A DNA stretch of 64,000 nucleotides from Actinernus sp. WN-2022 (GCA_030867875.1 JAOWCC010001589.1:145487745-145551744); one strand, 5' to 3'; counted from the first letter of the stretch, positions 10,204 to 22,322 are shown. Notes: generated by a model from the letters alone, not told the origin. Translations and numbers: made by a program.

Positions 10204-12040
10204 CATAATAATAATAATAACTTTTATTTAAACACAATAAATATTTAAAGCACAAGTGCTTGTGGGGTCGTGTACAAAAGAAGAATGTAAAAGAACTTAA
10301 TATATCAATTGGTTCTAAAATATATGTTGCCTAAAAATCTATATTTAACAATAATATTTATATATGAGGAATCCGCTAAATAACTAAAGTATATATTGAC
10401 TATAAATGAATCTAAATCTATGTTTAAAATATACGAAATCCTATGAGTAACAGCGCAATCAATAAAATATAAAAGCATCATTACCCTTATGCAAATTTTG
10501 TACCGATACTGCATTAAAGTTAATGTCATGCAGTGCTTCAGCCTTTCTTGCCATGTTACAAAATGCCTTAACACTAGCTGAGGGGTAATAATTATCGGCC
10601 AAAGCGTTCCAGACGATTGCACCTCTGTGAAATGGAGTGTTTCATATAATAGGTGTTAAACCTAGGAACAGTAATTCTATATTTACCTCTTAAACCTCTA
10701 CTATTATTGCGTTTCGTTATTATAGTGGACATGGATGGTGGAACCTGGTCATTATACATTTTGTAAGCCAACTTAACTAAGTGCAGTTTATATGTGCCAA
10801 AGAGTGATTCCCATCCTGACTTAATACGTACATCTTCCGTAGGCATATCGCGGGGAAAATTACAGATACTTCTTGCTGCCCTAGTGTGCAAAATTTCTAG
10901 TGTATTAAATTGATCCTTACTCGGACAGCCTCCCCATACTGGTAACGCGTACGTGATCGATGGTAGTATTACCCTACAATATAGAGCCATTAGCATATGT
11001 CTTGGTAAAAAGCGACTTCTTTTGAGAAGGCACAGTTTGTTAGCAAATCTTTTCCTAACATCTGAAACGTGCTTAGACCAGTCCAGCTTATTGTCTACAT
11101 AAATACCCAGTAGGCGGGTACTTGTGACCCACTTAACTCTATTAACGCCTATTGTTAATGTATTTAATGGACCGTGAAAAACACCTCTAGACATAATCAT
11201 AGCTTCGCACTTAGAGGGATGTGGCGTCAACGAGGTATTTAAACACCACGTGTATAGCTCATCCAGAGCTTTGTTAAGTGCCACTGTCACTCCATCTATA
11301 GATTTTCCAATATAGTAAATTGTTGTGCCGTCTGCATACATATAGGTGGTGCCCGATGTGATAACCCTAGGCATATCACTGGTGTACAAACTAAATAATA
11401 TTGTTCCTAGGACCGAACTGTGGGGAATTCCACACGTGATGTGTGCTACATTTGATTGTCTGTCATTAATTATCGTATATTGCATTCTGTTCTTAAGATA
11501 ATTTGTAATCCATGACAGAAGAGAGCCACTTATCCCGAAATTATTGTGTAATTTATGTATTAATTTAGAGTGCGATATACAGTCAAAAGCCTTCTTAAAG
11601 TCTACGAAGGCTACTCCTACAACTGAATGCTCATCAATTGCCCTTCTCCAAATTTCAGTTAGATGTGCTAATATCAACTCAGTTGAATAACCCTTTCGGT
11701 ATGCCCACTGCTTATCTGTGATAAGACTGTTGTCTTCAAAAACATGCCTAATTAGAGCGTCAGCAACGCAGGACTCCATAATTTTACTTGGCACACTTAG
11801 AATAGAGATTGGCCTGTAATTCTCTCGTTCTGATTCATCTTCTTGTTTGTGGATTGGCGATAGTCTCGCTATCTTCCAGGCATTGAAAACAGTACTGGAG
11901 TTTGCGCTCAATGTAAATAAGTTAGTCAGAGGTGAGCTTATTTCTGAGCCGGATAACTTTATTAGTTTAGGAGATATTCCATCAGGTCCAGTGCACTTGT
12001 TGGACTTCAATGCCTCAACTTTCCTCTTGATATCACTTGG
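10204..12040 (-). mobile_element. 5'-truncated CR1-like LINE inserted in the Ulp1-like gene
   Basis: The insertion lies within the protease gene, between its codons for EDLTKTK (12041 side) and CPIHV (10203 side). It begins inside the RT domain, so the endonuclease is missing, and ends on the minus strand in a short (ATT)n tail at 10206-10223. The RT frame covers most of it. Past 10592 the coding continues one frame over as VWNALADNYY until about 10455. No clear target duplication was seen, which is common for LINEs with short microsatellite tails. Confidence 0.8.
10592..12010 (-). pseudogene. Non-LTR reverse transcriptase, active site mutated
   Basis: This is an open frame of 472 codons. 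The RT blocks occur in order: CTGPDGISPKLIK, YRPISILSVPSKIMES, AFVDFKKAFDCISH (first catalytic Asp intact), GIPHSSVLGTILF, then MYADGTTIYY, where the invariant second Asp of the YADD box is Gly, followed by CEAMIMSR and RLLGIYVDNKLDWSKH. The thumb and C-terminal region (LPVWGGCPSKDQFN, LHTRAARSICNFPRD) are present. The endonuclease domain is missing because the insertion is 5'-truncated. The long open frame with a dead active site suggests a fairly recent insertion from a defective or since-mutated copy. Confidence 0.9.
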
Positions 12041-12778
12041 TCAGGTCTTGGTCTTGGTCAGGTCCTCAGAGTGTTCACTATGTAGAATACATACCTTTTT
12101 TAACAAAAAGTCGTACCCAGAGGTAGCCCATTTAGGTGCATGGCTAGGTAGATAAACAATTTGGCCCTCACTTGGTATGTGCTTTTCAAGGTACATCATG
12201 CATGCAACATTTATACAAAATCCATCAATGTATCGTTCACATGCTAAAGTGCTGAAATCTTCTGCATCAATGAAGATGTCCCGAGATGACCTTAGGAATA
12301 CCTCATTTGGACGTAAAGACAACATCACTTGCTTTATTCCTGTTTTATCCTTACTTAACCAAGCAAGCTCTTCAGTAACTTTGCGTTTGATCCTAGCAGC
12401 CCTACAATATGCTTGGCAGGTTTCCAAGGCTTCTGTATCAAATAGGCCAATTGCACGAAGTTCAATAGCTTGCTTTCTTAATTGTGTAGTTCGTAGAAGT
12501 TGTTGAGCTTTATTGACTACATCCTCTGCTGGACGATGACTGAGAAACAGAGGATCATGGATTTTATCACTTTTTGCAGTGTTTAACCTTAAATCTTTCT
12601 CAAGTACATAAACAACTGCAGGGAGCTGGACTGATGCAAGTTGCCCACAGCTGATAATAGGATTTGTACATAGACTCACATCAACACAGGACAAAGTTTT
12701 ACTTTGGTCCACAGCAGCAGGCAGGCTTTGATCCACAGAGGGGAGTGGGTCGACAGCGATTGGTGGGCTTTGGTCCAC
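12041..12778 (-). pseudogene. Ulp1-like protease gene, N-terminal half
   Basis: A 245-codon frame starts with a degenerate repeated VDQS.P.AVDQ region (residues 1-28). It continues through a helical, basic middle (TQLRKQAIELRAIGLFDTEAL) and ends in the front of a Ulp1/C48 protease domain: DAEDFSTLACERYIDGFCIN and QIVYLPSHAP. In Ulp1-family proteins this block forms the substrate-binding front of the fold, with the His-Asp-Gln-Cys part following directly; here that part is found at 9756-10203 beyond a LINE. The frame is open for its whole length, so the LINE insertion is probably what killed the gene. The first Met at 12778 is uncertain and an upstream exon is possible. Confidence 0.65.
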
Positions 12779-13025
12779 AAAGAAGCAACATTTGTGAATA
12801 CTGGTGAGTTATCAACTGGCCCACTGAAATATAGAATTAAAGGCAAAATATCAGCATGTTATTCATACAGGCCGATCAACGCATATCAAGACCCAATTTG
12901 GTTTACTCAACTGATGTACATGTACTTAAATTGGCATGTTTACTTAATTACAACACATAATGTTAGAATCCTTAACATCAATGTTTATCAATTTTAGTAA
13001 TAATTAATTCACATAGTAATTCTTA

Positions 13026-13243
13026 CACGATGCTGTGTCCTCTGAAGCATCATGCGATGTTGCTCGTAGATACAGCTGCCTGTGGACTTTGTGGCAGGCC
13101 TCAAAGTCCTAGTTAGACATCTTTCCTACTGACCTGTGATTTCGCATCAGCATGGATGCATGCTCAACTGTCATGTGTCCATAATCTCCCGTCCCTAGTC
13201 GTGGACCAAACACTTCCTTCAGACAAAACCCCCATTCCTTGCA
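13026..13243 (-). pseudogene. Coding exon fragment of an element-like protein
   Basis: The minus strand reads CKEWGFCLKEVFGPRLG, TGDYGHMTVEHASMLMRNHR, then MSN-stop-DFEACHKVH and LYLRATSHDASEDTASC. It is one frame with a single stop and ends at a plausible GTAAGA splice donor near 13025. The DYGH...EH.SML..HRS pattern resembles the C-terminal part of multicopy cnidarian element proteins. It lies upstream of, and in line with, the Ulp1-like relic. Too short for the ORF threshold because of the stop. Confidence 0.45.
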
Positions 13244-15311
13244 CTGTTAATATCAAAAGAGAAAATTAACAGTTTTGAGAAGACTTGAAACACGAATTAA
13301 ACAGGCTTACTAGGACATATTTTTTATATAGTTTTATATTCCATCATATTTAATCATAACAAGGCTTGAAATATTGGGCAAGCAACAAAGACTGTATTCC
13401 TCAGGTGTATGGTTTGAAATAATCCAATGCTAAGATGCAACTCACAAAATTTTGCTAGTTGACATTATTTTCCTCTCAAAATCGAAAATTCCACTTAATT
13501 TTCACATTCAGAAGATAACAGGGAAATGTTTGGAATGTTACCTATACATTGACCTAAATTTTTTTAAAATGAAACAAGGATAAAAAAATATTCTGAATAG
13601 TATGCTGCCTGGAGAAGACTGGAAACCATGCCTTGAACTCAACATACACGTACTGGCTGTGAGGGCATATAATATGAATATCAATAGACCACTTTCGATA
13701 TTTCGGTTGACTGATCGCGCACAATGTGGTCAAATCGAAGCTCCGGAGCCTCGATGAGGTCGTTACCATGACCTCATGGTAACACTATTTGAAAGTTATT
13801 TGTTTTGTTAAAACAACCACCAGTCAGTGTTCTTGTATGTGTCTGATGGGCTAGAGCTCGCAAGGTCTTGGCTTTATCAAATTTCCGAGCATTGCACAAG
13901 CATGAATGGCTTAATTGGTCTTGTGACAGGATATTGGTCCACAGCTATATATATTTAGAGTGTCAATAAAATATTTGAAGGATAACAATAATAACCTAGT
14001 TGTGACATTGAAGTGATAAAGTATTTGTTTTTGGGCATTTCACGTATCTGCATGCTCCTCAAAGAGTGACATAGTTTTTCTCACGTTTTGCTACTGGAAC
14101 TTTTCTCTACAGAAGAGATAATGTCCATTGACAAAAATATGCCAGTGCATGTATGTTGGTGCTACATGTAGATTATTGTTTATATTATATCCCAATTATC
14201 CAGTGAGTGAAATAGTTTATGCTGTTCAATAATCAAGGAGCTTAACTGTTAATAATTTATGTAATTATGTTAAAACCCAAAATGGCAAAGGCCTTAATCA
14301 TGTCACATTCAAATTTATGACTAAATAATAACGGTTTGCTTATACATGTAGCTAATTTTTCAGGAAAGGGGCCTTAGGATGACATCAGACAGGGCAAGTT
14401 CAAACAAAAAATGCAGGTTGCCCTATGGACAAACTGTTACTTGAGTTTACTAACATGGAGCTCAGAGGAGCTAGCCAATGGGGTAAATTATAATGCTTAT
14501 GTTACTCTGGTCTCCTTTGTGAATTTTATGATAGGCAAATGTTGGATAAACTGTGACTGTTAGACACTAGCCTACAAATGTAACAAGCCACTCTACTAGT
14601 CCTGGGCTATGGTCAACCTTTCGTTGTGCCCTGATTAGCGTCATTTCAAGTACTTCACCAATGACAAAAAAAATTCTGCATGTCCGATTTGTGTGGCACA
14701 ATACAGCCCATTTCTGAAACAGAGCAAAAAAATAAATCAAAGTTTCAAAAATTATACCTCCTTATATAATTCAATAGCAAGCTCAGCGGCATAAGTAGTC
14801 AATACATCATTTTTTGTGGTTCCTGAAGACTTCTTCTTTCCTCTCCCAGTCTTCCTTTTTTCCCTTTGGCACTGAAGGGGTACCAGACTTTAAACACTCT
14901 GTGAATCGGACCTTCGTGTTCTCTAGTTTTTCGCACCAGTTCTCACAAAGCTCATTGATTTTCCCTCCAACAACTTACATGTATCAGAAGAGAATCAAAA
15001 CAAATTAAAAGGAAAATCAATCGAAGCATGCATGTTATTTGACCAAGTTTGAGTGTTACTCATTACACCAGGAAACTATTCACAAACTTTACATTCTCTG
15101 TAATTATCATCCAACTTTACAATCTAGTTATAAAGGAGTATACCTTCCCTGAAGAAGAAATGTACAATGTACCTTTCCATGATAAAAACTTTTATTGAGC
15201 ATTAAGTCTGGCTGTGTACCATCCAAAATAGCGGGATAACATTTACTAATGACATTAAAAAAAGCGTTCAATTTTTATATCTGATGTTAACCCTCTGAGG
15301 ATTTCAGGTGT
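13244..15311. other. About 2 kb without a recognised gene
   Basis: AT-rich sequence. Frames are short and lack motifs on both strands. No inverted-repeat ends or tandem arrays stood out. Confidence 0.4.
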
Positions 15312-15655
15312 GCCAACAAGTTACAATCTGTTCAGAATGCTGCTGCCCGTATCTTAACTTATTCTAAGAAAAATGATCATATCACACCTGTCCTTAGAGA
15401 ACTCCACTGGCTACCAGTAGATAAGCGGATTACATTTAAGTTATTATTGTTAACGTATAAGACACTTAATAACCTAGCTCCTGTCTATCTACAATAATGA
15501 TTAACTATATACAAGCCTACCCGAACAATCCGATCCTCAGCTGATACATTACGCCTTGTCTGTCCTACTGCCAGACTTAAGTCCTGTGGTCAGCGGGCCT
15601 TCCAGGTATCTGCACCTACATTATGGAACTCTCTCCCGTTAAATATACGCCAAAG
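15312..15655 (+). mobile_element. LINE RT C-terminus, first part (interrupted)
   Basis: The plus strand encodes LQSVQNAAARILTYSKKNDH, ITPVLRELHWLPVDKRITF, TLNNLAPVYLQ, two adjacent stops near 15496, then DTLRLVCPTAR and AFQVSAPTLWNSLPLNIRQ. This is the standard CR1/L2-like tail. The frame stops at 15655 because a 6.9-kb element is inserted there, and it resumes at 22559. The stops show this copy was already inactive or has decayed since. Confidence 0.88.
15647..15655. repeat. 9-bp target-site duplication, left copy
   Basis: ACGCCAAAG precedes the element that begins GGGTTTCTGG. The same nine bases follow its right end at 22550-22558. Confidence 0.9.
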
Positions 15656-15838
15656 GGGTTTCTGGAAAACACGAATAGCGAATACTGAATAGTGCGAATA
15701 GTGGCGAATAGTAAATATAAGTTAACGATTAATACTTACAGAACGTAAGTCCTTCAACGAGTACGAACCTAGACGAACCTGACGAGAGAATCACACTGTC
15801 AACATTCGCCATTTTGTTTTCCTCGTGTAACTCAGTTC
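15656..15838 (+). repeat. Left terminal inverted repeat (183 bp)
   Basis: Pairs with 22360-22549 in inverse orientation, from GGGTTTCTGG to GTAACTCAGTTC. The outer 60 bp contain repeated 'gaatagcgaata' units; the inner part contains 'cattcgccattttgttttcc'. Confidence 0.92.
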
Positions 15839-18792
15839 TTGTGTTAGTGCGGGTATTCGCACCCAGACATCAAACAGGGAGGGTGAGGGAATAGGGATGA
15901 TAGAAGGGAGTGGAGAGGGTATAAATTGTCACAGTTGTACATGTAGTTTGTGTGTCAGTGTGGGTATTCGCACAGGAAGGGTGGGGGTGAAGGAATAGGG
16001 ATGAGTGAAGGTGGTAGAGAGGGTAAAATTATGACAGTTGTTGTTTTTGTGTTCAAGTGTCGGTATTCGGACGTCAAGCAGGAAGGGTGAGGGAATGGAG
16101 ATAAGAGAGGAGGGTGGAGGGTAATATTGTTGAAGAAACCATAGGTGCATGAAAAACTATGTGGAAGATTGAGGTATGGTAGAAATAAAGGGACAAGTGG
16201 ATTGAAAAAATGCAATAAATGATGGTGGAAGGAGTAAAATATGTTTTTGTATAAAGGAGGGAGGACTATCAAGAAGCGGAAGGACTGGATATCTCAGGAC
16301 AGGGTGAACACTGGGTACACTGTGTGAATTATGAATAAAATAATTGGTAGAGAAAGCACACTGAGTGAGCCTGGACTAAAGGAAAAGCCATGAAAATGAG
16401 GAAATTGAAGGAGGAGAAGCATGGAAGCAGTCAGCCCGGAGGAAAAATAGATAACTAATTAAATGAAAGCAGTGTATTTTGGTGTTACTGAAAACAGGGT
16501 AATAAGTAGAAAAATATATAAATTAAGCTAAAATTTGTAGGTAACACAGAGGAAAAAATAATGAATAAAGTGACGTTTGTGATCAAAGGTAAATGTGTAG
16601 TTGGACATAAAAGTGGAAATGTATCCGTAGTACAACAGAAGGGGAGAATAAACCAATGAGGGGTTGCCTAGGCCTGGGGAGAGGAGGAGCTGTGATTGTA
16701 GTGGAGGAATGTGGAAATTGAGAAATGCCAAATAATAGGGGCGGGCCGGTTACGGGATTGCTCAATATGTAAAGTCGTACTTATGTGGGAGAATATAAGG
16801 GAATATATCGGAAGAAAACGGTCGTTTAAAACGTAGATGAAAGCGGAATGAAAGGAGTGGAGAGGGCGAACTATGTGTAATTAGTTCGGGGTCGTAAAAT
16901 GACGAAAAATGACGAAGGTGGCTAGAGGTAGATAACAATCAAAGACTGTGAACCGGGAAGGGGGCATGAATATAATAGTTGTCAATAACTTCGTTATCTA
17001 TTTATTATAAGGGGATGGCGACCCTAGTGAGCTCATAGGGGATAGAGCAAGTCCAATGTGAGTCCACCAAATCCTGTATAGCAATCTCTTCAGGGGCGGG
17101 ATGCTATACAGAAAACACTGGAGCTTGGAGGGGAAGCCGAGTAAACTGAGGGAATATGTATAATGTAAGGGGCGAAGAGTCCCAGGGATTTGGCCAGTGT
17201 TCTGGTGTTTTTTTTTGCCTTGGCGTTATACATTTGTGTAACTGTCGACGTTGAGCGGAGAAAGGGAAGGAATCTCGCGGTGAGGGCAAATTAAACTAGC
17301 ACATATTGATGTGTGATTGGATGTTAAATTGTGAGGGTGTGATGAATGTGACAGTTCTCACTGCGATAAAGACTAGTTCGAGAGGGGGCGGGGCACAAAG
17401 CGGCAAAACGGTATGCTCCGCTGGCCAAAAGACCGAAGGCTCTGCTATGAAATAAAATTACCGAGGGCTATAACGTTTGGAGTAAATAATTTTATAACTT
17501 AGTAAACTCAAAGAGAATTACAAATAAAGAAAACTTAAACCTGTAAAGGTCTTAGGCTAATCTTAAAAGTAGTTATCTTATTTTTTGACAAAACAGTTCA
17601 CTTTAATCAGAAATCACGGTATGTGCCTGTTGTTTCATTTACGTTTTCGCGGGAAACTGGGGGCGGCCGCACGCCGACAAGAAATAGCAAATACGAATGC
17701 GCGTGACATTTTATCGCGGTGTAGGGGCGGGGAAGGGTTGTCCGAGTGAACTCTACACGGGTTGCCTGTGGTAGATCGTGGGGGCCTGGAACGGTCTAAA
17801 GAGCGACGGCCATCTTGTAAATTGAAAGGAAGAAGTACGAGGAGATGTAAATACTAACTAAATAGGGGAGAAAGGCGAAGGGTTTATAGTGGAGAACACG
17901 TATGGTTTAGTGGTAATGCGCCGGGAAACGCACTCATATGTATGTAGTGTGGTTTATTGTTGTATAGTACGTTAGTGTATTTGGGGTTTAGGTGCATAGT
18001 ATGTGTGTGGAAATGCTGCCAAAATGAGGCCGGTGTGTGTAATGAAAACATCCGCAATACCAAGGAGGGTGCGTGTAAAATGTAGTGATGTTACTAAAGT
18101 AACGGACGAGGTCCAGGGTGCTAATTGAATAGGTTTAGCCTAAGCAGGGATGCTAATGGATATAGTGGGTGCTGATATGAGGGGTGAAGTAACAATGGAT
18201 ACAATATAGTGGCCCAGGAACCTGTGTGAACATACTGTGATAACTATACAATCTCATATTGAATGTTATAAATATAGCTTTTAAAGGAACTGAAAACGAA
18301 TGGAACTCACACTTTAACACTATTTTACAGTGCTACATATTCTGGTAGTGAGGGAAGTGGGCTTAGGAGTTAGTGGCCATGAACAAACAATTGAGGGAAT
18401 TGGATGTATCTATATATACTTATTTAATTATTCTAGATATACTGATTTATTAATAAATTTCACTATAACTGCAATGGTTGGTGTGGAAAAAATGTAGATG
18501 TAGTATATTATATGTATCAATAAACCCACCCCACGATCCCGGATATACTGATGTATGTATTGATAAAATTGTAATTGTAATGGTTGGTTATGCTGAGCAG
18601 GCTGAGTGTGGAATAAATGTATATGTAGTATATTTTGGTCTGGACTGTGGCAGCATGTGGGGACAAAAGTCGAAAATGAATAAAACAATTGATAGAAGTT
18701 AGTGTCCACAAAAGGGTGGTAGGTGAAAAGGCTGGGATAATATTTACATTTAATGGGAGAAGAAGGCGGGCTTATTGACAAAGTAGGGTGTA

Positions 18793-18812
18793 GGGGGGGG
18801 GGGGGGGGGGGG
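18793..18812 (+). repeat. G homopolymer (20 G)
   Basis: An uninterrupted run of 20 G on the plus strand within the C-poor interior. Assembly length errors are likely at such runs. Confidence 0.95.
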
Positions 18813-20377
18813 TTTGCTGGCTCGGGTTGGACACCTGACTAATCGGATACTGGTATTGGCCTGCCACCCTGTAGAAAATGCAAAAGGGGACGGGGATTGG
18901 TGGTGATATGACTGCCCTAGTCCTCGCGGTGTCATGGATGTCCGTGTGTTAGTGGTGGGCATGTGTGGAGAAATGTGGGTGTGTATATATATAATATAAT
19001 AATACGTGTGTGTGTGTGCTGAAGTGTGTGGTGGGCAAGAAATTGAGTCATTAGTAGAAGGAAAAACATTTATTGATGGCTAGTGGGTAACTGGGAATAC
19101 ACACAGATTCTGTGGAGATGTACCCTTGGTGAGCTAAATGTTTATTGTAGTGATAGTTGGGTGGGTGATAATAAATATGGTCTACATATAGTTGGTTTCC
19201 GAAGCCATGTGGCTGGAAAAGTGGAATTGAGTGCTTGAAGGTATTGAAATTAACTTTAGTTTGTTCATGTGGTAGTCAAGTGCCGGCTGAACAATGATAT
19301 AGTGGCAATGGCTGCCAGGTGGGTGTTGTTGAGTAAGGCTGAAACATAAGGCCCTACATATGTATCAGTATCCTTTTGGGTCGGTGAATTAGCATAGGAA
19401 TGTTCAAATGTAGGGTAGTGTTGTCCTGCTGTGTCTGTATGCTATTAGGTGCTGGATTCTTGTACAGTTGGTGGTGAAATAAGGCCATAGCATTTAGGTA
19501 TGTGCAATCTGGCTGAATGGCTTGGTGTTGGTGGATAGGTTGTATCACCGGTGGGGGTCAGGGCACATTTGGATGCTGTGGTAGACTTGTATCAGGGCTT
19601 GATTGTAGGAAACTGGTGTTGGAAGCTGATTCGGTCATAAAGGCTGGGTAGCTAGGAGGCAGTGTGGATGTCAGATGTAGGGTATAAATTTCGGTATATC
19701 TGTGCAACTCTGTTATTGGTGTCTGGTCCAGATAGGAGCTTTGGAATCTCGTTTTAGTTGTTATGTGGTTGATCATGAGGATTGATGTAGATGGTGGGTG
19801 GCTGCTATGTGTATTAGGTCAGGTGGTGGAACTGCTGTTTGTTGTGATTGTGGTTCAGCTCAGGTGTTCTGGTGAAGGTCTGTTAGTGTCCATCTTGTGT
19901 TTAGAGTCTTGATACAGGTGTGGCTGTTCAATTGGAATCGATGGTGGAGTGTAAATTGTAGCAAGGTGGTTGTGTCAGGTGCTGTTAGAGCTGTGGCTGG
20001 TTTTTGGAAGTTGAGGAAGGGTAGGTGCTGGATCTTTGTGGATGCTGTAAATGGTGGTGGTACATAGTAGGTGGTTCAGTGGCCCATAGTTGTAGCTGTT
20101 GTGTATCCATCTCGGGAAGGAGCTTGATATCATCGGTGGGGGTGGCTTGTGTCAGCGATGGTTGTTCAGTGGGAGTAATAAGGGCTGTCTGTACTGGATG
20201 GGTGCTGTTAGTAGGTCTGGATGGTACCGTGGCTGTGGTTGGTTGTCAGTCTAGTGGGCTTTAGAAGTTTATTCTTGTTCTTAGCATGCGAGGTGTATAT
20301 CCCAGGATGTCCATTAGGGTGTGTTGATGGTCACATCTGTTAGGGAGAGTAGGCCGTGTGTGGGGGGTGTATTGAGA

Positions 20378-20395
20378 GGGGGGGGGGGGGGGGGG
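20378..20395 (+). repeat. G homopolymer (18 G)
   Basis: A second long G run, 1.6 kb from the first and in the same element. Confidence 0.95.
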
Positions 20396-20439
20396 AGATG
20401 GGTGGGTTCGGGTGGAAAAGGAAGGTAAAATGAAAAAAA

Positions 20440-21690
20440 TTAAAAATAAGTAGGTGGGTTTGTTCTGAGGAGAAGTTGGTGTGCACAAGTAGATCCTTGA
20501 TGTTCTTGTGTCTCTGGTAAGCTGTGACGGGGGGATTGGGGAAGAGTTGGGCGAGGTTGTGGTCTGTGGAGATGATAGGCCAGTGGGAGTGCAGGATCTT
20601 TGGGATTGAGAGTGTTTCGGTTGTAAGGGATAATAAAAGGGTTTGGTTTGGGGTTGTAGTGTTTTTTCCGTGGGCTTGGGATAGAGGAGTTGTATTTGGG
20701 AGAGTCGTGTGGCTTTGTCGAAGGACTGGGTGATAAGGGCATTAGGGTATCCTCTTGCGAGGAGTGTTCGTCGTAGTCGGTTGAGGTGGGTGTGGAGGTC
20801 GTTGTCATCTGTGATAAGTTGTCGGTATCGTAGCGCTTGGCTGTAGATTGTGCCAATCTTACAGGATAGGGGGTGGTGGGAGGTGAAGTGTAGTATGAGT
20901 GTACTGTCTGTTGGTTTGATGTATAAGGTGGATTTGAGATGGTGGTGGGGGGTTATTTGTATGGTGGTATCAAGAAAATTTATCTGGAGTTGCGAGTGTG
21001 ATGGTAGGAGTTGATGTAGTCAAGGAAGGAAAGGAGGGAGGGTTCACCATGTGTCCAGATCATGAAAATGTCGTCTATGTAGCGTAGCCAAATGAGTGAG
21101 GTGTGTCCATCGGGGGGGTCTTGTAGGAGTTGGTGCTCCAAGGAGGCCATGAAAAGATTGGCATAGGAGGGGGCCATGCGGGTTCCCATGGTTGTGCCCT
21201 GTATCTGTAGGTAGTGTTTGGTGTCAAAGGAGAAGTAGTTGTGGGAGAGGATGAAGTCCATGAATTGGCGAAATACTGTCAGGGGTGGGCGTTGGTGTGG
21301 GGGAATAAGTGACAGGGCTTTCAGAGAGGCCTCAATACCTTCGGAGTTGAGGGAACTTGTTGTTTCTCTTAGGGAGTGGGTCAGTTTGTGTAGTGCGGGC
21401 TGGGGGGATGAAATCGAGTAGGCTGGGGATGTTGGTGTTAGTGTTGTCAGGGGGTGCAGTGTTGTTGGCGGCGGGAGGGTGTGGGGTAGTGTGTTTTGCT
21501 GGGATTGGGTGATGTTGTGAAGGTGCTGCCTGTCTTTTGCGACTGAAATGAAGGAGTGTTTCTGTGTTGATGTCATGGTGGTTTGAGGGTATGTGTGGGT
21601 GGGTGTTATGTACTCCGATAGTGTGTGGTAATAGTAGGGAGAGTTGTTGTGTGATAGTGGCATAGCACTCGAAAGCGAGGCTGATCACAG
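20440..21690 (-). pseudogene. Penelope-like element reverse transcriptase relic
   Basis: The frame 21663-20980 contains SEGIEASLKAL, FMDFILSHNYFSFDTKHYLQ, IQGTTMGTRMAPSYANLFM and LIWLRYIDDIFMIWTHGEPS, the palm of a Penelope-like RT with its YIDD box. After a frameshift near 21000 the thumb follows as INFLDTTIQI, LYIKPTDSTLILHF, YSQALRYRQLITDDNDLH and LLARGYP, down to about 20440. The first catalytic Asp region is not legible upstream and no GIY-YIG endonuclease follows, so the copy is truncated at both ends and frameshifted. The sense strand is itself G-poor, matching the host element's skew. It was presumably captured by, or inserted into, the MULE-like element. Confidence 0.85.
21665..21681 (+). 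repeat. 17-bp inverted repeat, left arm
   Basis: GCACTCGAAAGCGAGGC is the exact inverse of 22324-22340. The two arms enclose a 0.64-kb block that includes the SINE, just inside the right TIR. Confidence 0.85.
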
Positions 21691-22124
21691 CGCATGAAGC
21701 GGAACTGTCAACCGAACTCGGGTCTAAGATAGTTAGAAGGCAACTTTGCTGAAATGTTGGAGAAAATAAAAAATCAGCAAACGTTTTCTACATACGTCAT
21801 CGTGCACCTGACAGACCTAGTTGGGTTCCCAGTGGCCTCCGGTTTTAGGTCAGCGATCACCAAAGACCGCCTGAGAATGCTTCGTGTTGTAGACATTTCT
21901 TTTTATAATAGTTCTTTCTTTTTTTTTGGCCGGTTTTTTTCGGATAGCGTGTTTTCAGTTTTCCATACATTTCTCTTTAAATTTTCCCGTGGACTTTGAC
22001 TCGTTGTTACAGACAAATGTATATATGGTAAACTGAAAACACGATTGCACGCTTTCCAGCGCAGTTTTAAAATAATCTTTTACCAGACAGTGAATATTTC
22101 AGAAATTCGATTTTACTGAAATTA

Positions 22125-22322
22125 TTTGGCACCGGATTCACATACAAACACTCTATTTCGCGCCATGTTTGCGCCATGTTTGAAAACCGGAGGACCCGGA
22201 GAAAAACCCTCGGAGCAAGGGCGAGATAACAACAAACTCAACTCACATATGCCGATATGGCGCCGCGTCCGGGAATCGAACCCGGACCACAGAGGTGAGA
22301 GGCGCCTTTAACAATATCGATT
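22125..22322 (-). mobile_element. tRNA-headed SINE
   Basis: On the minus strand GGGTTCGATTCCCGG at about 22289-22275 is a tRNA T-arm / B-box. It is followed by 'cgccatatcggcatatgtga' and a central block with 'ctccgagggtttttctccgg', the arrangement of a widespread metazoan tRNA-derived SINE core as I recall it. The A-box half is degenerate, so this is not a functional tRNA gene. It lies between the 17-bp inverted-repeat arms inside the MULE-like element. Confidence 0.7.

Larger units (their letters stand above)
15839..20439. other. Strand-asymmetric, C-poor interior without recognisable genes
   Basis: The plus strand here is rich in G, T and A and markedly poor in C, with the same sign along the whole stretch. 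Minus-strand frames are correspondingly full of Pro, Ser, Thr, His, Gln and Asn and look like compositional artefacts. A ~90-bp imperfect direct repeat occurs at about 18470-18660 (tgtggaa-aatgtagatgtag... repeated). I see no domain in any frame. Confidence 0.7.

Noticed and set aside
15929..19776. Many minus-strand frames of 60-117 codons inside the MULE-like element
   Set aside because: They are rich in Pro/Ser/Thr/His because of strand skew; no domain, splice logic or codon-like pattern.
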